The translations under genes and the position numbers were made by a program. The notes beneath the pieces are model-generated. The model ran no database searches and was not told where the DNA came from. It saw only the letters and a program-made list of their open reading frames with translations. Source: Anaerolineaceae bacterium (GTDB lineage Bacteria > Chloroflexota > Anaerolineae > Anaerolineales > Anaerolineaceae). Taken from it: a DNA stretch of 64,000 nt. Positions 8,335 through 16,441 of the stretch are shown piece by piece (positions within the stretch are counted from its first letter, which is position 1; each line of letters begins with the position of its first letter). The stretch lies in assembly GCA_029975475.1 (NCBI GenBank), contig JARKPB010000010.1:62001-126000 (forward strand). Reading direction: 5' to 3'.

Positions 8335-9225
8335 TCAGGCTCCTTCCTGTTTGAGGCGAAAATCGTAAATGCCGTCTTGAACCGGGTATTCGCGGCCGCA
8401 GGCGCAGCGCAGCAGCGGTGGGGTATCCTCCAGGGCTTTTCCGCAATCCGGGCAGGCAAAAAATCCGCCGGTATATTGCGGCCCTTTGTCCGGCAGGGCG
8501 CGCGCGCGGACAAATACGCTCGGACTGAGCTGGAACAGGCTGCCGGTCGGCTGCAACAGGCCGTCCAAACCCGCTAAAATTCGGGCGGGCAGAAGCTTTT
8601 TCAGCAGCCCGACGCGAAAATGAGAAACGGTCAGCGTGCGCTGCACCGCGAATCCGGCCAGGTTCAGCCAGGTGCGCACGGTGGCCGGGTGAAAATCAAA
8701 GTTCAGCGCAGCGAATTCAACCGGTTCCGGTGAAAACGGATTCCAGCTCTGCCGTCTCAGGGCATACCGCAGGATGGATTTAAGATTCTTTTTGTTGGCA
8801 AATTCGAGGATGAACACAGCATCTGGCGCCAGCGTGCGGCGGATGCCGTCCAATGCCCGGCGGGCATCGGCCATGTGATGCAGGGTGCGAATCATCGTCG
8901 CGCCGTCAAACAAAGCCGGGACGAAAGGCAGGCGATACACATCCGCAGCGACATACCAGTAGCGCCCGTCATCGCCCAACCGCTGGCGGGCCTGCTCCAG
9001 CTGGGTGCGCGAGTAGTCAAGCAGCACAACCTGGCGGTAACCGCGATAGCGCGGGGTATTGCGCCCCGCTCCCGCCCCCAGTTCCAACAGCCGGCCGCCT
9101 TCAGGTGGCAGCAGACGTTTCAACGCGATCGCTTCACAGGCGTCTTCATAGGCACGCCCGCCTTTTTCCCAAAAAGAGGTTTGATAATCGGAACCTTCGT
9201 AATTGCAAATTGGAGGGGTTTCCAT
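8335..9225 (-). CDS. Class I SAM methyltransferase with C-terminal zinc-ribbon-like segment
   Basis: 296 residues from the ATG at 9225 (GAAGG upstream). The frame stays open to 9474, but that extension runs through the SRP RNA gene and cannot be coding. LLELGAGAGRNT is the SAM-binding motif I; VAADVYRLPF and ATMIRTLHHMADA are the following conserved blocks of a Methyltransf_11 fold. The last ~45 residues carry FACPDCGKAL...LRCACGREYPV, a Cys-rich Trm112-like ribbon. This arrangement (methyltransferase plus zinc ribbon) occurs in enzymes modifying RNA or quinones; the substrate is not known. Co-transcribed with the helicase gene, which starts right at its stop. Confidence 0.8.
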   Translation of the reverse strand: METPPICNYEGSDYQTSFWEKGGRAYEDACEAIALKRLLPPEGGRLLELGAGAGRNTPRYRGYRQVVLLDYSRTQLEQARQRLGDDGRYWYVAADVYRLPFVPALFDGATMIRTLHHMADARRALDGIRRTLAPDAVFILEFANKKNLKSILRYALRRQSWNPFSPEPVEFAALNFDFHPATVRTWLNLAGFAVQRTLTVSHFRVGLLKKLLPARILAGLDGLLQPTGSLFQLSPSVFVRARALPDKGPQYTGGFFACPDCGKALEDTPPLLRCACGREYPVQDGIYDFRLKQEGA

Positions 9226-9253
9226 GACCTTCACGCGCCTTAAAGATAAAAAA

Positions 9254-9364
9254 GTGCGCCTGAGCAGGTTGGCCGGCGGCGCCCGGAGTGGCCTCCTTAC
9301 CGCTGCTTCCTCTCGGACCTGACGGGGTTCGAAGGATTCCGCCGCGCCGGTCCCACCCAGACGC
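9254..9364 (-). ncRNA. ffs: Signal recognition particle RNA (4.5S-type, small)
   Basis: On the minus strand the segment at 9323-9303 reads GTCAGGTCCGAGAGGAAGCAG, the universally conserved SRP helix-8 apex: the symmetric/asymmetric loop bases bound by Ffh, here closed by a GAGA (GNRA) tetraloop at 9314-9311 instead of the common GGAA. Flanking GC-rich arms pair along the whole molecule (GCGTCTGGGT near the 5' end with the CTCAGGCGC end), giving the expected rod of about 110 nt. It begins about 7 nt after a consensus promoter and ends at a T6 run (9253-9248). The RNA works with Ffh in membrane targeting. Exact ends are estimates (within a few nt). Confidence 0.92.
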
Positions 9365-9370
9365 GGCCTA

Positions 9371-9399
9371 AGGATACCGCAGGAACGGCCCGCTGTCAA
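9371..9399 (-). promoter_or_regulatory. Consensus sigma-70 promoter of the SRP RNA gene
   Basis: Minus strand: -35 TTGACA (9399-9394), exactly 17-bp spacer, -10 TATCCT (9376-9371). Transcription should start near 9364, the 5' end of the SRP RNA. Confidence 0.85.
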
Positions 9400-9421
9400 C
9401 CTGAAGCCTGCACGCGCCAGG

Positions 9422-10693
9422 TCAGTCCCTGTCCGGGGTCTCCAGAATAGATTCCAGCATGATCTGGCGGTCAACCAGGCCGAGCGGTTTGTCCTCAGCG
9501 TTGACCACCACCATCCACTTGCGCTCTTCAGACAGCATGCGCTTTAAGGCATCCACAACCAGCTCGCCCGGCTGGGCGGTCAGGGGGACCGGAGACATCA
9601 GGTCGCGGGCTGTTTCCTTACCAGCCGGGGGTTTTCCCAGACTGCGCAGCGCATCCAGAATACCGCTGCGCTTTTCCGGATTTACGCGGGCAACCACATC
9701 CGAATCACTGATCAGACCAACCGCCTTCCCGGAATCATCCACCACAATCAGGCGGTGAGATTCGGTTTTGGAGAATTTTTCGATAATAATTCCCAGCGGG
9801 TCATCCTGCCCGACCATAGGAATCTCGCTCGACATGATATCTTCCACATGCAGAACCGCGCTGGTATGTAAATGAGGAGTCGGGATCGGCTCTTCCACTT
9901 TGGCCACCTGACGGAGAATATCCAGCCTGGAAAGGATTCCGACCAGTTTCTCCTGGCTGTTGACGACGGGCAGACGTTTCAGCCCGTGCCTGATCATCTT
10001 TGAGGTGGCCGTCCCCAGCGTGTCGGTATCCAGAATAGTGATCACCGGTTGGGTCATCACATCCTGAACCTTCAGCGGGATCTGATCCAGATCCTGCAGC
10101 TGGCGGGCGACTTCGGCCGATTCCATGCGCAGCGCGACAGACAGGCGCTCCTGAATTCCAGCGCGGTTTAACAGGTCTTCATCCGTGAGGATCCCGACGA
10201 CTTTGCGCCCGGAATCCACCACCGGCGTGGCTTTGACCCGGTGGCTGAGCATCGTCATCCAGGCCGCCTGCACGGGCATTTCCGGGGAGATGGTAACCAC
10301 ATTGCGGGTCATCACTTCCGATACCAGCCGGTCAACCGGCAGCGGGTTCAGGTAGCGGTGGGTATATTTGACAATTTCGACATCCTCAATGGTGATCAGC
10401 CCTTCGCGCACCATCGGGTAAATCACGTCCAGAACCGCATTGATCTTCTCATCGCTGTCCACCGCCTCGATCACCAGCGGCAGATCGGTAGACAGCACCT
10501 CGATCCGGGTGGTGTGAATCCGGGAATGGGCGCCAAACCCAGCCAGCGCGCGGAAGATGGTGCCGCCCGCGATGCCGTGGGTTCGCAGCGCCTCCAGAAT
10601 GGCTTCATCGAGAGAAGCGCCGCGCCAGCGGTCCGCTTCGCCAACATAAACTCGCAATCGCTTTGCCTTTTTTTGTAAAGAAAGCTCAGACAT
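9422..10693 (-). CDS. DUF190 protein fused to four CBS domains
   Basis: 423 residues from the ATG at 10693, preceded by GGGAGG. Residues ~5-105 are a DUF190 domain (RVYVGEADRW, GGTIFRALAGFGAHSRIHT, LPLVIEAVDS, LITIEDVEI), a PII-like fold often found next to fluoride channels. Four CBS modules follow, beginning at VMTRNVVTI, VMTQPVITI, IMSSEIPMV and LMSPVPLTA; two Bateman pairs normally bind adenine nucleotides. The gene lies 16 bp after crcB and under the same fluoride riboswitch, so it is likely a regulator or partner of fluoride export that senses nucleotide state. Stand-alone DUF190 is the common form; the four-CBS extension is the unusual part. Confidence 0.85.
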   Translation of the reverse strand: MSELSLQKKAKRLRVYVGEADRWRGASLDEAILEALRTHGIAGGTIFRALAGFGAHSRIHTTRIEVLSTDLPLVIEAVDSDEKINAVLDVIYPMVREGLITIEDVEIVKYTHRYLNPLPVDRLVSEVMTRNVVTISPEMPVQAAWMTMLSHRVKATPVVDSGRKVVGILTDEDLLNRAGIQERLSVALRMESAEVARQLQDLDQIPLKVQDVMTQPVITILDTDTLGTATSKMIRHGLKRLPVVNSQEKLVGILSRLDILRQVAKVEEPIPTPHLHTSAVLHVEDIMSSEIPMVGQDDPLGIIIEKFSKTESHRLIVVDDSGKAVGLISDSDVVARVNPEKRSGILDALRSLGKPPAGKETARDLMSPVPLTAQPGELVVDALKRMLSEERKWMVVVNAEDKPLGLVDRQIMLESILETPDRD

Positions 10694-10709
10694 ACAGCCT
10701 CCCCTGTGA

Positions 10710-11084
10710 TTATATGGCTTTTGCCAGGTAAATACCCACACCCACCGCCAGAATTCCCAGCAGCGCGCTGCCGATCAGATTGGCAATACCCAGCGCGACC
10801 TGGCCCTTGAGGATCAGGTTAAAACTTTCGTAGGAGTAAGTAGAAAAAGTGGTATAAGCGCCCAGAAAGCCCACCGCCAGCAGCAAACGCCAGCGCGGAT
10901 CGAGCATCAGCCGTTCGGTCGCAAGGGTCAGGAAAAAACCCAGCAGCAGAGAGCCGGTGAGATTGACGATCAGGGTTCCGTAGGGAAACGCCGCGCCAAT
11001 TTTTCTGGCGGTCCATTCACTGATCCAGTATCGGGCGTTCGCGCCTAAAAGCGCTCCCAGGGAGATGAGTAAAAATTTTTCCAT
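10710..11084 (-). CDS. crcB: Fluoride channel/exporter CrcB (Fluc)
   Basis: 124 residues, the usual length. GALLGANARYWISEW, GTLIVNLTGSLLLGF and GFLGAYTTFSTYSYE are the three family signatures, with the pore-lining Asn and the Phe/Thr-Ser track; four membrane spans. The dimer conducts fluoride out of the cell. The start has only a weak ribosome site. A fluoride riboswitch with terminator sits directly upstream, and the DUF190-CBS gene follows in the same transcript. Confidence 0.95.
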   Translation of the reverse strand: MEKFLLISLGALLGANARYWISEWTARKIGAAFPYGTLIVNLTGSLLLGFFLTLATERLMLDPRWRLLLAVGFLGAYTTFSTYSYESFNLILKGQVALGIANLIGSALLGILAVGVGIYLAKAI

Positions 11085-11116
11085 AATCGATTACCAATGA
11101 GTTTCCAGAAGTTGGC

Positions 11117-11160
11117 AATAAAGAAGCCTCTGCCAAGCATTCAGCAGAACTGGCAGAGGC
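11117..11160 (-). terminator. Riboswitch-controlled terminator in the crcB leader
   Basis: Minus strand: 10-bp perfect stem GCCTCTGCCA / TGGCAGAGGC (11160-11151 with 11135-11126) followed by TTCTTTATT. The 5' arm is the same GGCCTCT segment that closes the fluoride aptamer pseudoknot, so aptamer and terminator are mutually exclusive, as expected for an ON switch. Confidence 0.8.
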
Positions 11161-11203
11161 CATCAGCACACAGGCAATTGGAACAAGCGAGCCTCATCGC
11201 TCA
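11154..11203 (-). promoter_or_regulatory. Fluoride riboswitch (crcB motif) aptamer
   Basis: Minus strand, 5' to 3': the hairpin GAGCGATGAGGCTCGC (11202-11187), then a CCAATTGCC stretch and GCTGATGGCCTCTGCC (down to 11154). This is the crcB-motif layout: GATGAGGC-type 5' stem/pseudoknot strand, AA-containing joiner, short second hairpin and CTGATGGCCTCT 3' strand. Fluoride binding should block the overlapping terminator and turn on crcB and the DUF190-CBS gene. Confidence 0.92.
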
Positions 11204-11209
11204 TTTCGA

Positions 11210-11238
11210 ATTGTAAAGGCTGAGCGAAGATCCGTCAA
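11210..11238 (-). promoter_or_regulatory. Promoter of the fluoride-response operon
   Basis: Minus strand: -35 TTGACG (11238-11233), 17-bp spacer, -10 TACAAT (11215-11210). Predicted start is near 11203, so the mRNA begins with the riboswitch itself. Confidence 0.8.
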
Positions 11239-11275
11239 GAATTGATTTCTTTCAGCCAATTGAACGCTGAGCGCA

Positions 11276-11281
11276 TATAAT
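11276..11281 (+). promoter_or_regulatory. -10 box of polX, predicted leaderless transcript
   Basis: TATAAT ends 6 nt before the ATG of polX; the start of transcription would be the start codon. No Shine-Dalgarno sequence and no good -35 are visible. Confidence 0.6.
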
Positions 11282-11287
11282 TGAGGC

Positions 11288-13012
11288 ATGACCAATGAAC
11301 AAATTGCCGCCACATTTGAGCGCATCGCCAGCCTGATGGAAATTCAGGGCGAAGTAATTTACAAGACCCTGGCATACCGCCGCGCGGCTGAAACGCTGCG
11401 CATGCTGGGAGAAGACATCGCCACGGTGCGCGCTGAAGGCCGGCTGCTTTCGCTGCCGGGCGTGGGCAAAGCCATCGCCGAGAAAATTGAAGAACTGCTG
11501 GACACCGGCAGCCTGGCTTTTTTAGAGCGCCTGGAAGAAGAAGTGCCGCCCAGCCTGTTGGAACTGCTGGAAGTGCCGGATATCGGCCCGAAAAAAGCCG
11601 CCTTATTCTGGAAGCAGGCCGGCATTACCAACCTGGTCGAATTGAGCGAAGCCGCCCGGGCGGGACGGCTGCGCGGTCTGCCCGGGATGGGGGAAAAATC
11701 CGAAGCTCGCATTCTGGCCGGAATCGAAGCCCTGGGACGGCGCTCTAAACGCCTGTCCATCCACACCGCTGACCGTATTGCCCGCCGCTGGCTCGAGACA
11801 CTGCGCGCCACGCCGGGCGTTGAGCGCATCGAAGCCGCCGGCAGCCTGCGCCGCCGGAAAAGCACGGTTGGCGACCTGGACTTTGTCGCCGCCTGCCATG
11901 AACCAGCCGCGTTGATGACCGCTTTTACCAGCCACCCGGAAGTTGAGCGCGTCCTGGGGCAGGGTGAAAACAAGTCAAGCATCGAAACCACCGGGGGGGT
12001 CAATATTCAACTCTGGGTCCAGCCGCCTGAACGTTTTGGCACACTTTTACAGTTCGTCAGCGGGTCAAAAGAACACAACGTGCGCCTGCGCGAGCTGGCG
12101 CAAAAGCAAGGGCTATCGCTTTCCGAGCGCGCCATCCAGAAAAGCGACGGCAGCGAAATGCTATTTGAAGAGGAAGCCGGGGTCTATGCCGCTCTGGGGC
12201 TGGCTTATATCCCGCCGGAGCTGAGGGAAGACCGCGGGGAGATCCAGGCCGCGCTGACTGGCCGTTTACCGCAGCTGGTTGAGCGCCGGGATATTCGCGC
12301 TGAATTTCACTGTCATTCGACCTTCAGCGACGGGTCTGCGAGCATCGAGGCGATGGCGCGAGCCGCTGTCCAGCGCGGTTTGAAAGTGCTGGCGATTACA
12401 GACCACAGCGCCGGGCTGGCTGTGGCCGGCGGTCTTTCGGTGGAACGGTTGGCCGAGCAGCGGGCTGAAATAAAGCGGGTTCAAGACCTGCTGGGCGATC
12501 AGATTCTGCTGCTGCAGGGCAGCGAGGTGGAGATCCTCTCGGACGGCAGCCTGGGTTACCCGGACGAGGTCCTGGCACAGCTGGACCTGGTGATCGCGTC
12601 GCTGCATTTCAGCCTGCGGCAGCCGCGCGAAGTGATCACAGCCCGTTTGATCGGCGCGATGCGCAACCCGCATGTGGACATCATTGGCCACCCCAGCGGG
12701 CGGCTGCTGCCGGACCGTGAAGGCGCTGACCTGGACTGGGAGGCCGTTCTGGCCGCCGCCGCGGAAACCCAGACCGCGCTGGAGATCGACGCCAACCCTT
12801 CGCGCCTGGACCTGGACGAGGTTTATGCCCGCCGCGCGGCTGAACTGGGCGTGCTGCTGGCCGTGGATACTGACGCGCACAGCCCAGACCACCTGGATTT
12901 TCTGGAGTACGGTCTGGGTGTGGCGCGCCGCGCCTGGCTGGAACCGCGGCATATCCTCAACTGCCGCGGGGATAAAGAGATTCTGGGCTGGCTGCAAGAA
13001 CGGAAAGGATAA
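11288..13012 (+). CDS. polX: Family X DNA polymerase with C-terminal PHP exonuclease domain
   Basis: 574 residues, the normal length of bacterial PolX. The N-terminal 8-kDa and helix-hairpin-helix part contains LPGVGKAIAEKIEELL and VPDIGPKKAALFW. The palm has AAGSLRRRKSTVGDLDFVAA with the GS...GDLD catalytic motif. Residues ~335-574 are a PHP domain: FHCHSTFSDGSAS, ITDHSAG, GSEVEILSDGS, IASLHFS, IIGHPSGR and VDTDAHSPD, all metal ligands present, giving 3'-5' exonuclease and AP-site processing. Works in base-excision/gap-filling repair. Divergent from the fluoride operon. Confidence 0.95.
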   Translation: MTNEQIAATFERIASLMEIQGEVIYKTLAYRRAAETLRMLGEDIATVRAEGRLLSLPGVGKAIAEKIEELLDTGSLAFLERLEEEVPPSLLELLEVPDIGPKKAALFWKQAGITNLVELSEAARAGRLRGLPGMGEKSEARILAGIEALGRRSKRLSIHTADRIARRWLETLRATPGVERIEAAGSLRRRKSTVGDLDFVAACHEPAALMTAFTSHPEVERVLGQGENKSSIETTGGVNIQLWVQPPERFGTLLQFVSGSKEHNVRLRELAQKQGLSLSERAIQKSDGSEMLFEEEAGVYAALGLAYIPPELREDRGEIQAALTGRLPQLVERRDIRAEFHCHSTFSDGSASIEAMARAAVQRGLKVLAITDHSAGLAVAGGLSVERLAEQRAEIKRVQDLLGDQILLLQGSEVEILSDGSLGYPDEVLAQLDLVIASLHFSLRQPREVITARLIGAMRNPHVDIIGHPSGRLLPDREGADLDWEAVLAAAAETQTALEIDANPSRLDLDEVYARRAAELGVLLAVDTDAHSPDHLDFLEYGLGVARRAWLEPRHILNCRGDKEILGWLQERKG

Positions 13013-13081
13013 AGGCATAAAATTATCAAGCCCGCCTTTGCGTTTCCATCCGGGCTATTCCTTTCAGAAAAGTATTACCGC

Positions 13082-15097
13082 ATGAAAATTGATAAAACGC
13101 TAAACGATCCTGTCAAAATCCCTTTAAAAAAGCACTGGCTGGAAAGCGGGCTGATTTTCTGGCTGGCGCTGCTCTCATTTGGTGTTTTTATTCCCCTGCT
13201 GGGAATTTACTCGGATGACTGGCCATTTCTGTATGTATTTTCCAAAGCCGGTTATCAGGGGGTGATTGACTTTATCGCCTGGGTGCGGCCTTTCGCCGGC
13301 TGGCTCTTCGCCATTCCCTCTGCGCTGAGCTACCGTTCCTTCTGGGCAGCGCATGTGCTGCTGCTGCTATTGCGGTTTGGCGACGCTCTCCTGTTCTACT
13401 GGATGCTGCGCGTGCTCTGGCCCCGCCACCGGGGTTCAGCTTTTTTTGCTGCCCTGGTGTTTGTGGTCTTCCCTTCATTCAAACAGCAAGCCCTGGCTGT
13501 CGAATACTTTCCGCACTTTGTGCTCTTCGGGGCTTACTTTCTCTCCATTCTCTTCATGGTCAAAGCGCTTGATGCGCAGATCAGCCTGAAAAAAGCCTGG
13601 CTGTACTGGGGGCTTTCCTGGCTGCTGACCTGGGGGATCTTCCCGCTGGAGTATTTCTTCGGTCTGGAATTGATCCGCCCGGTTTTTCTGGCCGCGGCTC
13701 TGCGCAATCACGGGCTGGGCGGAAAGCGTCTGCTTTCTCAAACGCTGCGCCGCTGGCTGCCTTACCTGGCAGTAGTGGTGTTTTTTCTGTTCTGGCGGGT
13801 ATTTATCTTCCAGTTTCCCTCGTATCAACCCGGTTTGATCGACCTGCTACGCGCGGATTTCTGGCAGGGGGTGTTAACGCTTGTGCGCCAGGTATTTTCA
13901 ACCCTTGGGCTGGTTACCTTCGGCACCTGGCTGCAGGTCTTCACCTTTCCCGCATCGCTGAAAACGCTGCTGCCCTACGCGGTGTTGACGGCGGCGGCGC
14001 TGCTGCCAACCATCTGGTTGCTGCGGCGTACCGCCGCCGAAGAGGCCCCGCCCGCTCAGCGTTTCGCGCTGGAATGGATTGGGATTGGTTTGCTGGCCAT
14101 GCTGACTGGCGGGATACCGTTTTGGGTGACTCAGTTTGAGATCAGCCTCAATTTTCCCTGGGACCGCCCAACCCTTTCGTTTTTCGTTGGCGCTGCCTTA
14201 ACCACAATTGGCCTGCTTAACCTCATCCCGCAGCGCTGGCTGCGGACAGGGCTGCTGTCGCTGCTGATCGCCCTTTCAGTCGGGCTTCACTTTCAAAACG
14301 CGCTGACCTACTACCGCGAGTGGGAATCCCTGCGCTCATTCTACTGGCAGCTGACCCGCCGCATCCCGGCGATGGAAACCGGCACGCTGCTGGTGCTGGA
14401 CGGAACGCCGTTTCATTATCACGTGGACCGTTTTATGACCCCGGTGTTGAACTGGATCTATGCTCCAGAACTGAAGACGCTCACCTATTCATATTCTCAC
14501 CTGGGCTTTTATAAATTTGAAGATACCTACCTGAAGGCCAGCGACCCGGGCCAGGTGATCACCCGCAATTACGGCACCACGCGCTTTGAAACCACGATCG
14601 CAAAATCCATTTTTTTCACCTACAACCCCCCGGATTGTCTGCACGTGGTCGACAGCGGCTCGATTTATCAATATGATTACGCGGATTTCAGTGGCGGATT
14701 CAAACGCGCGCTCTCCTGGTCTAATTTAGGGCTGATCAAAACCGGCGCCGCGCCGGTCAAGTGGCCGAATTTTCTGGGGAAAATTCCCGGAGACCCGTGG
14801 TGTCTGCTGTATCAACAGGCCGATCTGGCGCGCCAGAGACAAGACTGGGAACAGATTCTGGGACTGTATCAACAGGTGACGGGCAGCGGCCTGCAGCCGC
14901 GCAACCCGCTGGAATGGGCGCCCTATCTGGAAGCGTTGATCCGCGCCAACCGCCTGGAAGAGGCTGCCGTGCTGACCGCTGAGTTCAAGTCGGACAATGA
15001 GCGCAATGCCCTGTGCGCCTGGATGGAAAAGCTGGAAGGACTGGGGACGGATATTCGCCGGGCAGCGCTGGTGACGTCCGGCTGCCGCGCGCCGTGA
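13082..15097 (+). CDS. Multi-spanning membrane protein of unknown function
   Basis: 671 residues. About eleven to twelve membrane spans fill residues ~20-405, followed by a soluble C-terminal part of ~265 residues. The loop after span 1 carries YSDDWPF, an acidic pair in the position used by GT-C type glycosyltransferases, and the overall plan (polytopic N-terminus, extracytoplasmic C-terminus) fits that fold, but no signature is strong enough to name a family. The last ~90 residues look helical and TPR-like (LLYQQADLARQRQDWEQIL). It stands alone between polX and a pseudogene. Possibly a lipid-linked sugar transferase; unproven. Confidence 0.75.
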   Translation: MKIDKTLNDPVKIPLKKHWLESGLIFWLALLSFGVFIPLLGIYSDDWPFLYVFSKAGYQGVIDFIAWVRPFAGWLFAIPSALSYRSFWAAHVLLLLLRFGDALLFYWMLRVLWPRHRGSAFFAALVFVVFPSFKQQALAVEYFPHFVLFGAYFLSILFMVKALDAQISLKKAWLYWGLSWLLTWGIFPLEYFFGLELIRPVFLAAALRNHGLGGKRLLSQTLRRWLPYLAVVVFFLFWRVFIFQFPSYQPGLIDLLRADFWQGVLTLVRQVFSTLGLVTFGTWLQVFTFPASLKTLLPYAVLTAAALLPTIWLLRRTAAEEAPPAQRFALEWIGIGLLAMLTGGIPFWVTQFEISLNFPWDRPTLSFFVGAALTTIGLLNLIPQRWLRTGLLSLLIALSVGLHFQNALTYYREWESLRSFYWQLTRRIPAMETGTLLVLDGTPFHYHVDRFMTPVLNWIYAPELKTLTYSYSHLGFYKFEDTYLKASDPGQVITRNYGTTRFETTIAKSIFFTYNPPDCLHVVDSGSIYQYDYADFSGGFKRALSWSNLGLIKTGAAPVKWPNFLGKIPGDPWCLLYQQADLARQRQDWEQILGLYQQVTGSGLQPRNPLEWAPYLEALIRANRLEEAAVLTAEFKSDNERNALCAWMEKLEGLGTDIRRAALVTSGCRAP

Positions 15098-15131
15098 GCG
15101 GTCTTTCGACATCTGCACGGGCAAATCAGCT

Positions 15132-15610
15132 TCAAGCCTGAACGGAACGGGTCGGGACAAAGCCAGCGGCCGCCAATTGCAGCAGGGCGTTGGTTATGTT
15201 AAGTATCGCGATCGGCATGAAGTGATCGCTGCAGCAACCGCTGTTCACCGGGGGCACGGCGGCTTTGACGCTGACGGGCGTGATCAGACCGGCGATCATC
15301 AACCGGGTAACTCCGTGCGCATTCAGCGGGGCTTTCAGGTTGGTTTCCTCAAAGCTGTTAGCTCGCGTGTTTGGCACCCGCGGCTCGCCCCCTTCGGGCG
15401 GCAGCAGACCCGGGTGCTGCGCCCAATCCGCCAAACCTCCGGGCAGCAGGCTTGCGGTTGTGTTGAACGTGGATCACCGGCGCGCCAGCAGCGCGCGCCT
15501 GACAGATCAACCCGGAGAAGCGTCCCAGGAAAGGTTCTGCATTAAGGATGGATTGCCCTGGTTGAACAGGCCCGCCTGCAGATCAATCACCTGCAGGCCA
15601 GATTTTCACA
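15132..15610 (-). pseudogene. Decayed isochorismatase-family cysteine hydrolase
   Basis: Reading the minus strand across frames gives LQVIDLQAGLFNQGNPS near 15585-15535 (family pattern LLVIDVQNGLF) and, further on, ADWAQHPGLLPPEGGE, RANSFEETNLKAPLNAHGVT and LMIAGLITPVSV, a clear C-terminal half of an isochorismatase-like hydrolase. The copy is broken: a TGA follows the ATG-like start, another in-frame TGA follows SWDASPG, and a frame change separates the halves. The catalytic Cys that should sit in the GLQTEYCV-type motif is replaced (TPVSV). The final ~100 residues (15132-15434) stay open but lack the active site. Dead gene, possibly recent decay. Confidence 0.8.
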
Positions 15611-15620
15611 TTCAGCCTCG

Positions 15621-16409
15621 TCAGGACGGCTTTCGGACGCGAACAATCAAAAAGTAGGCCACCACCTGAGCATCCTGCACATTCGGGCAGGCTGCCACCG
15701 TTTCATCGTCCGGGTACGGCTCGCAGATTCGTTCAAGCACAAAACCGGTGTCAATCAAAAGGTTGAGCCAGCCGCTGAGCGTACGGGTAAAACGCGGCAC
15801 CTTGAACAACGGCAACCCGGCTTTAACCTCAGGCGGAGCGGCGCTGAAGATCCATTCTTCAACCTGCCCCTTCAGGCGCTGAAAATATCCGCCGACCTCA
15901 AAGGCATACGTACGGCCGTTTTCATCCCGCAAATTGCGGCGGTGGGGGGTATCGTAGGCCGGGTGGGTGATGGAAAATTGCAAAAAACCGCCCGGTTTCA
16001 GCACGCGGTACGCCTCCGAAATCACTTTTTCGGTCTCGGGGATGTCCATGAAGCTCATAAAGCCGGTGGCAAAATCAAAATGGGCCGATGGGAAAGGTAA
16101 TTCCACGGCGCTGGCGTGAACGTAGCGGACGCCAAACGGCCGCGCCTCTTCCTGAGCGGCAGCGTGGCGTAGAAAGAGTCCGGCCACATCCAGGCCGACC
16201 AGGCGGGCGCAGCGATCGGCGAGCAGGCGGGTGTTGTGCCCCTCGCCGCAGCCGATATCCAGGCCGGAAAGCCCGCCAAGCGGCGGAAGCATTTCGAGGA
16301 AAGCCGGCGTGTTCAGATAATCCCGGTAGGTATCATAACCGGCGCGCGAAAGTCTGGTCCAGACATCCGCGTTCTCGTTCCAGTAATGCCCGACTCGCCT
16401 GTGATCCAA
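15621..16409 (-). CDS. Class I SAM-dependent methyltransferase
   Basis: 262 residues if started at the TTG at 16409, which has GGAGGT four bases upstream; a GTG two codons earlier overlaps that ribosome site. LSGLDIGCGEGHNTRLLA is SAM motif I, VRYVHASAVELPF and FDFATGFMSFMDIPE are the acidic and post-I blocks, and YRVLKPGGFLQFSI is the conserved motif III of Methyltransf_11 enzymes. N-terminal YWNENADVWTRLSRAGYD is typical of small-molecule methyltransferases. Substrate unknown. It is followed at 31 bp by the pseudogene end and preceded by a kinase-like gene. Confidence 0.85.
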   Translation of the reverse strand: MDHRRVGHYWNENADVWTRLSRAGYDTYRDYLNTPAFLEMLPPLGGLSGLDIGCGEGHNTRLLADRCARLVGLDVAGLFLRHAAAQEEARPFGVRYVHASAVELPFPSAHFDFATGFMSFMDIPETEKVISEAYRVLKPGGFLQFSITHPAYDTPHRRNLRDENGRTYAFEVGGYFQRLKGQVEEWIFSAAPPEVKAGLPLFKVPRFTRTLSGWLNLLIDTGFVLERICEPYPDDETVAACPNVQDAQVVAYFLIVRVRKPS

Positions 16410-16441
16410 GCACACCTCCGACAGGTGGATTTTAACGCAGA

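Noticed and set aside
9226-9474. 83-codon N-terminal extension of the methyltransferase
   Set aside because: Sequence is the SRP RNA gene and its promoter; the ATG at 9225 has a ribosome site.
15177-15657. Two overlapping plus-strand frames of 120-130 codons
   Set aside because: Opposite strand of the isochorismatase pseudogene; no motif.
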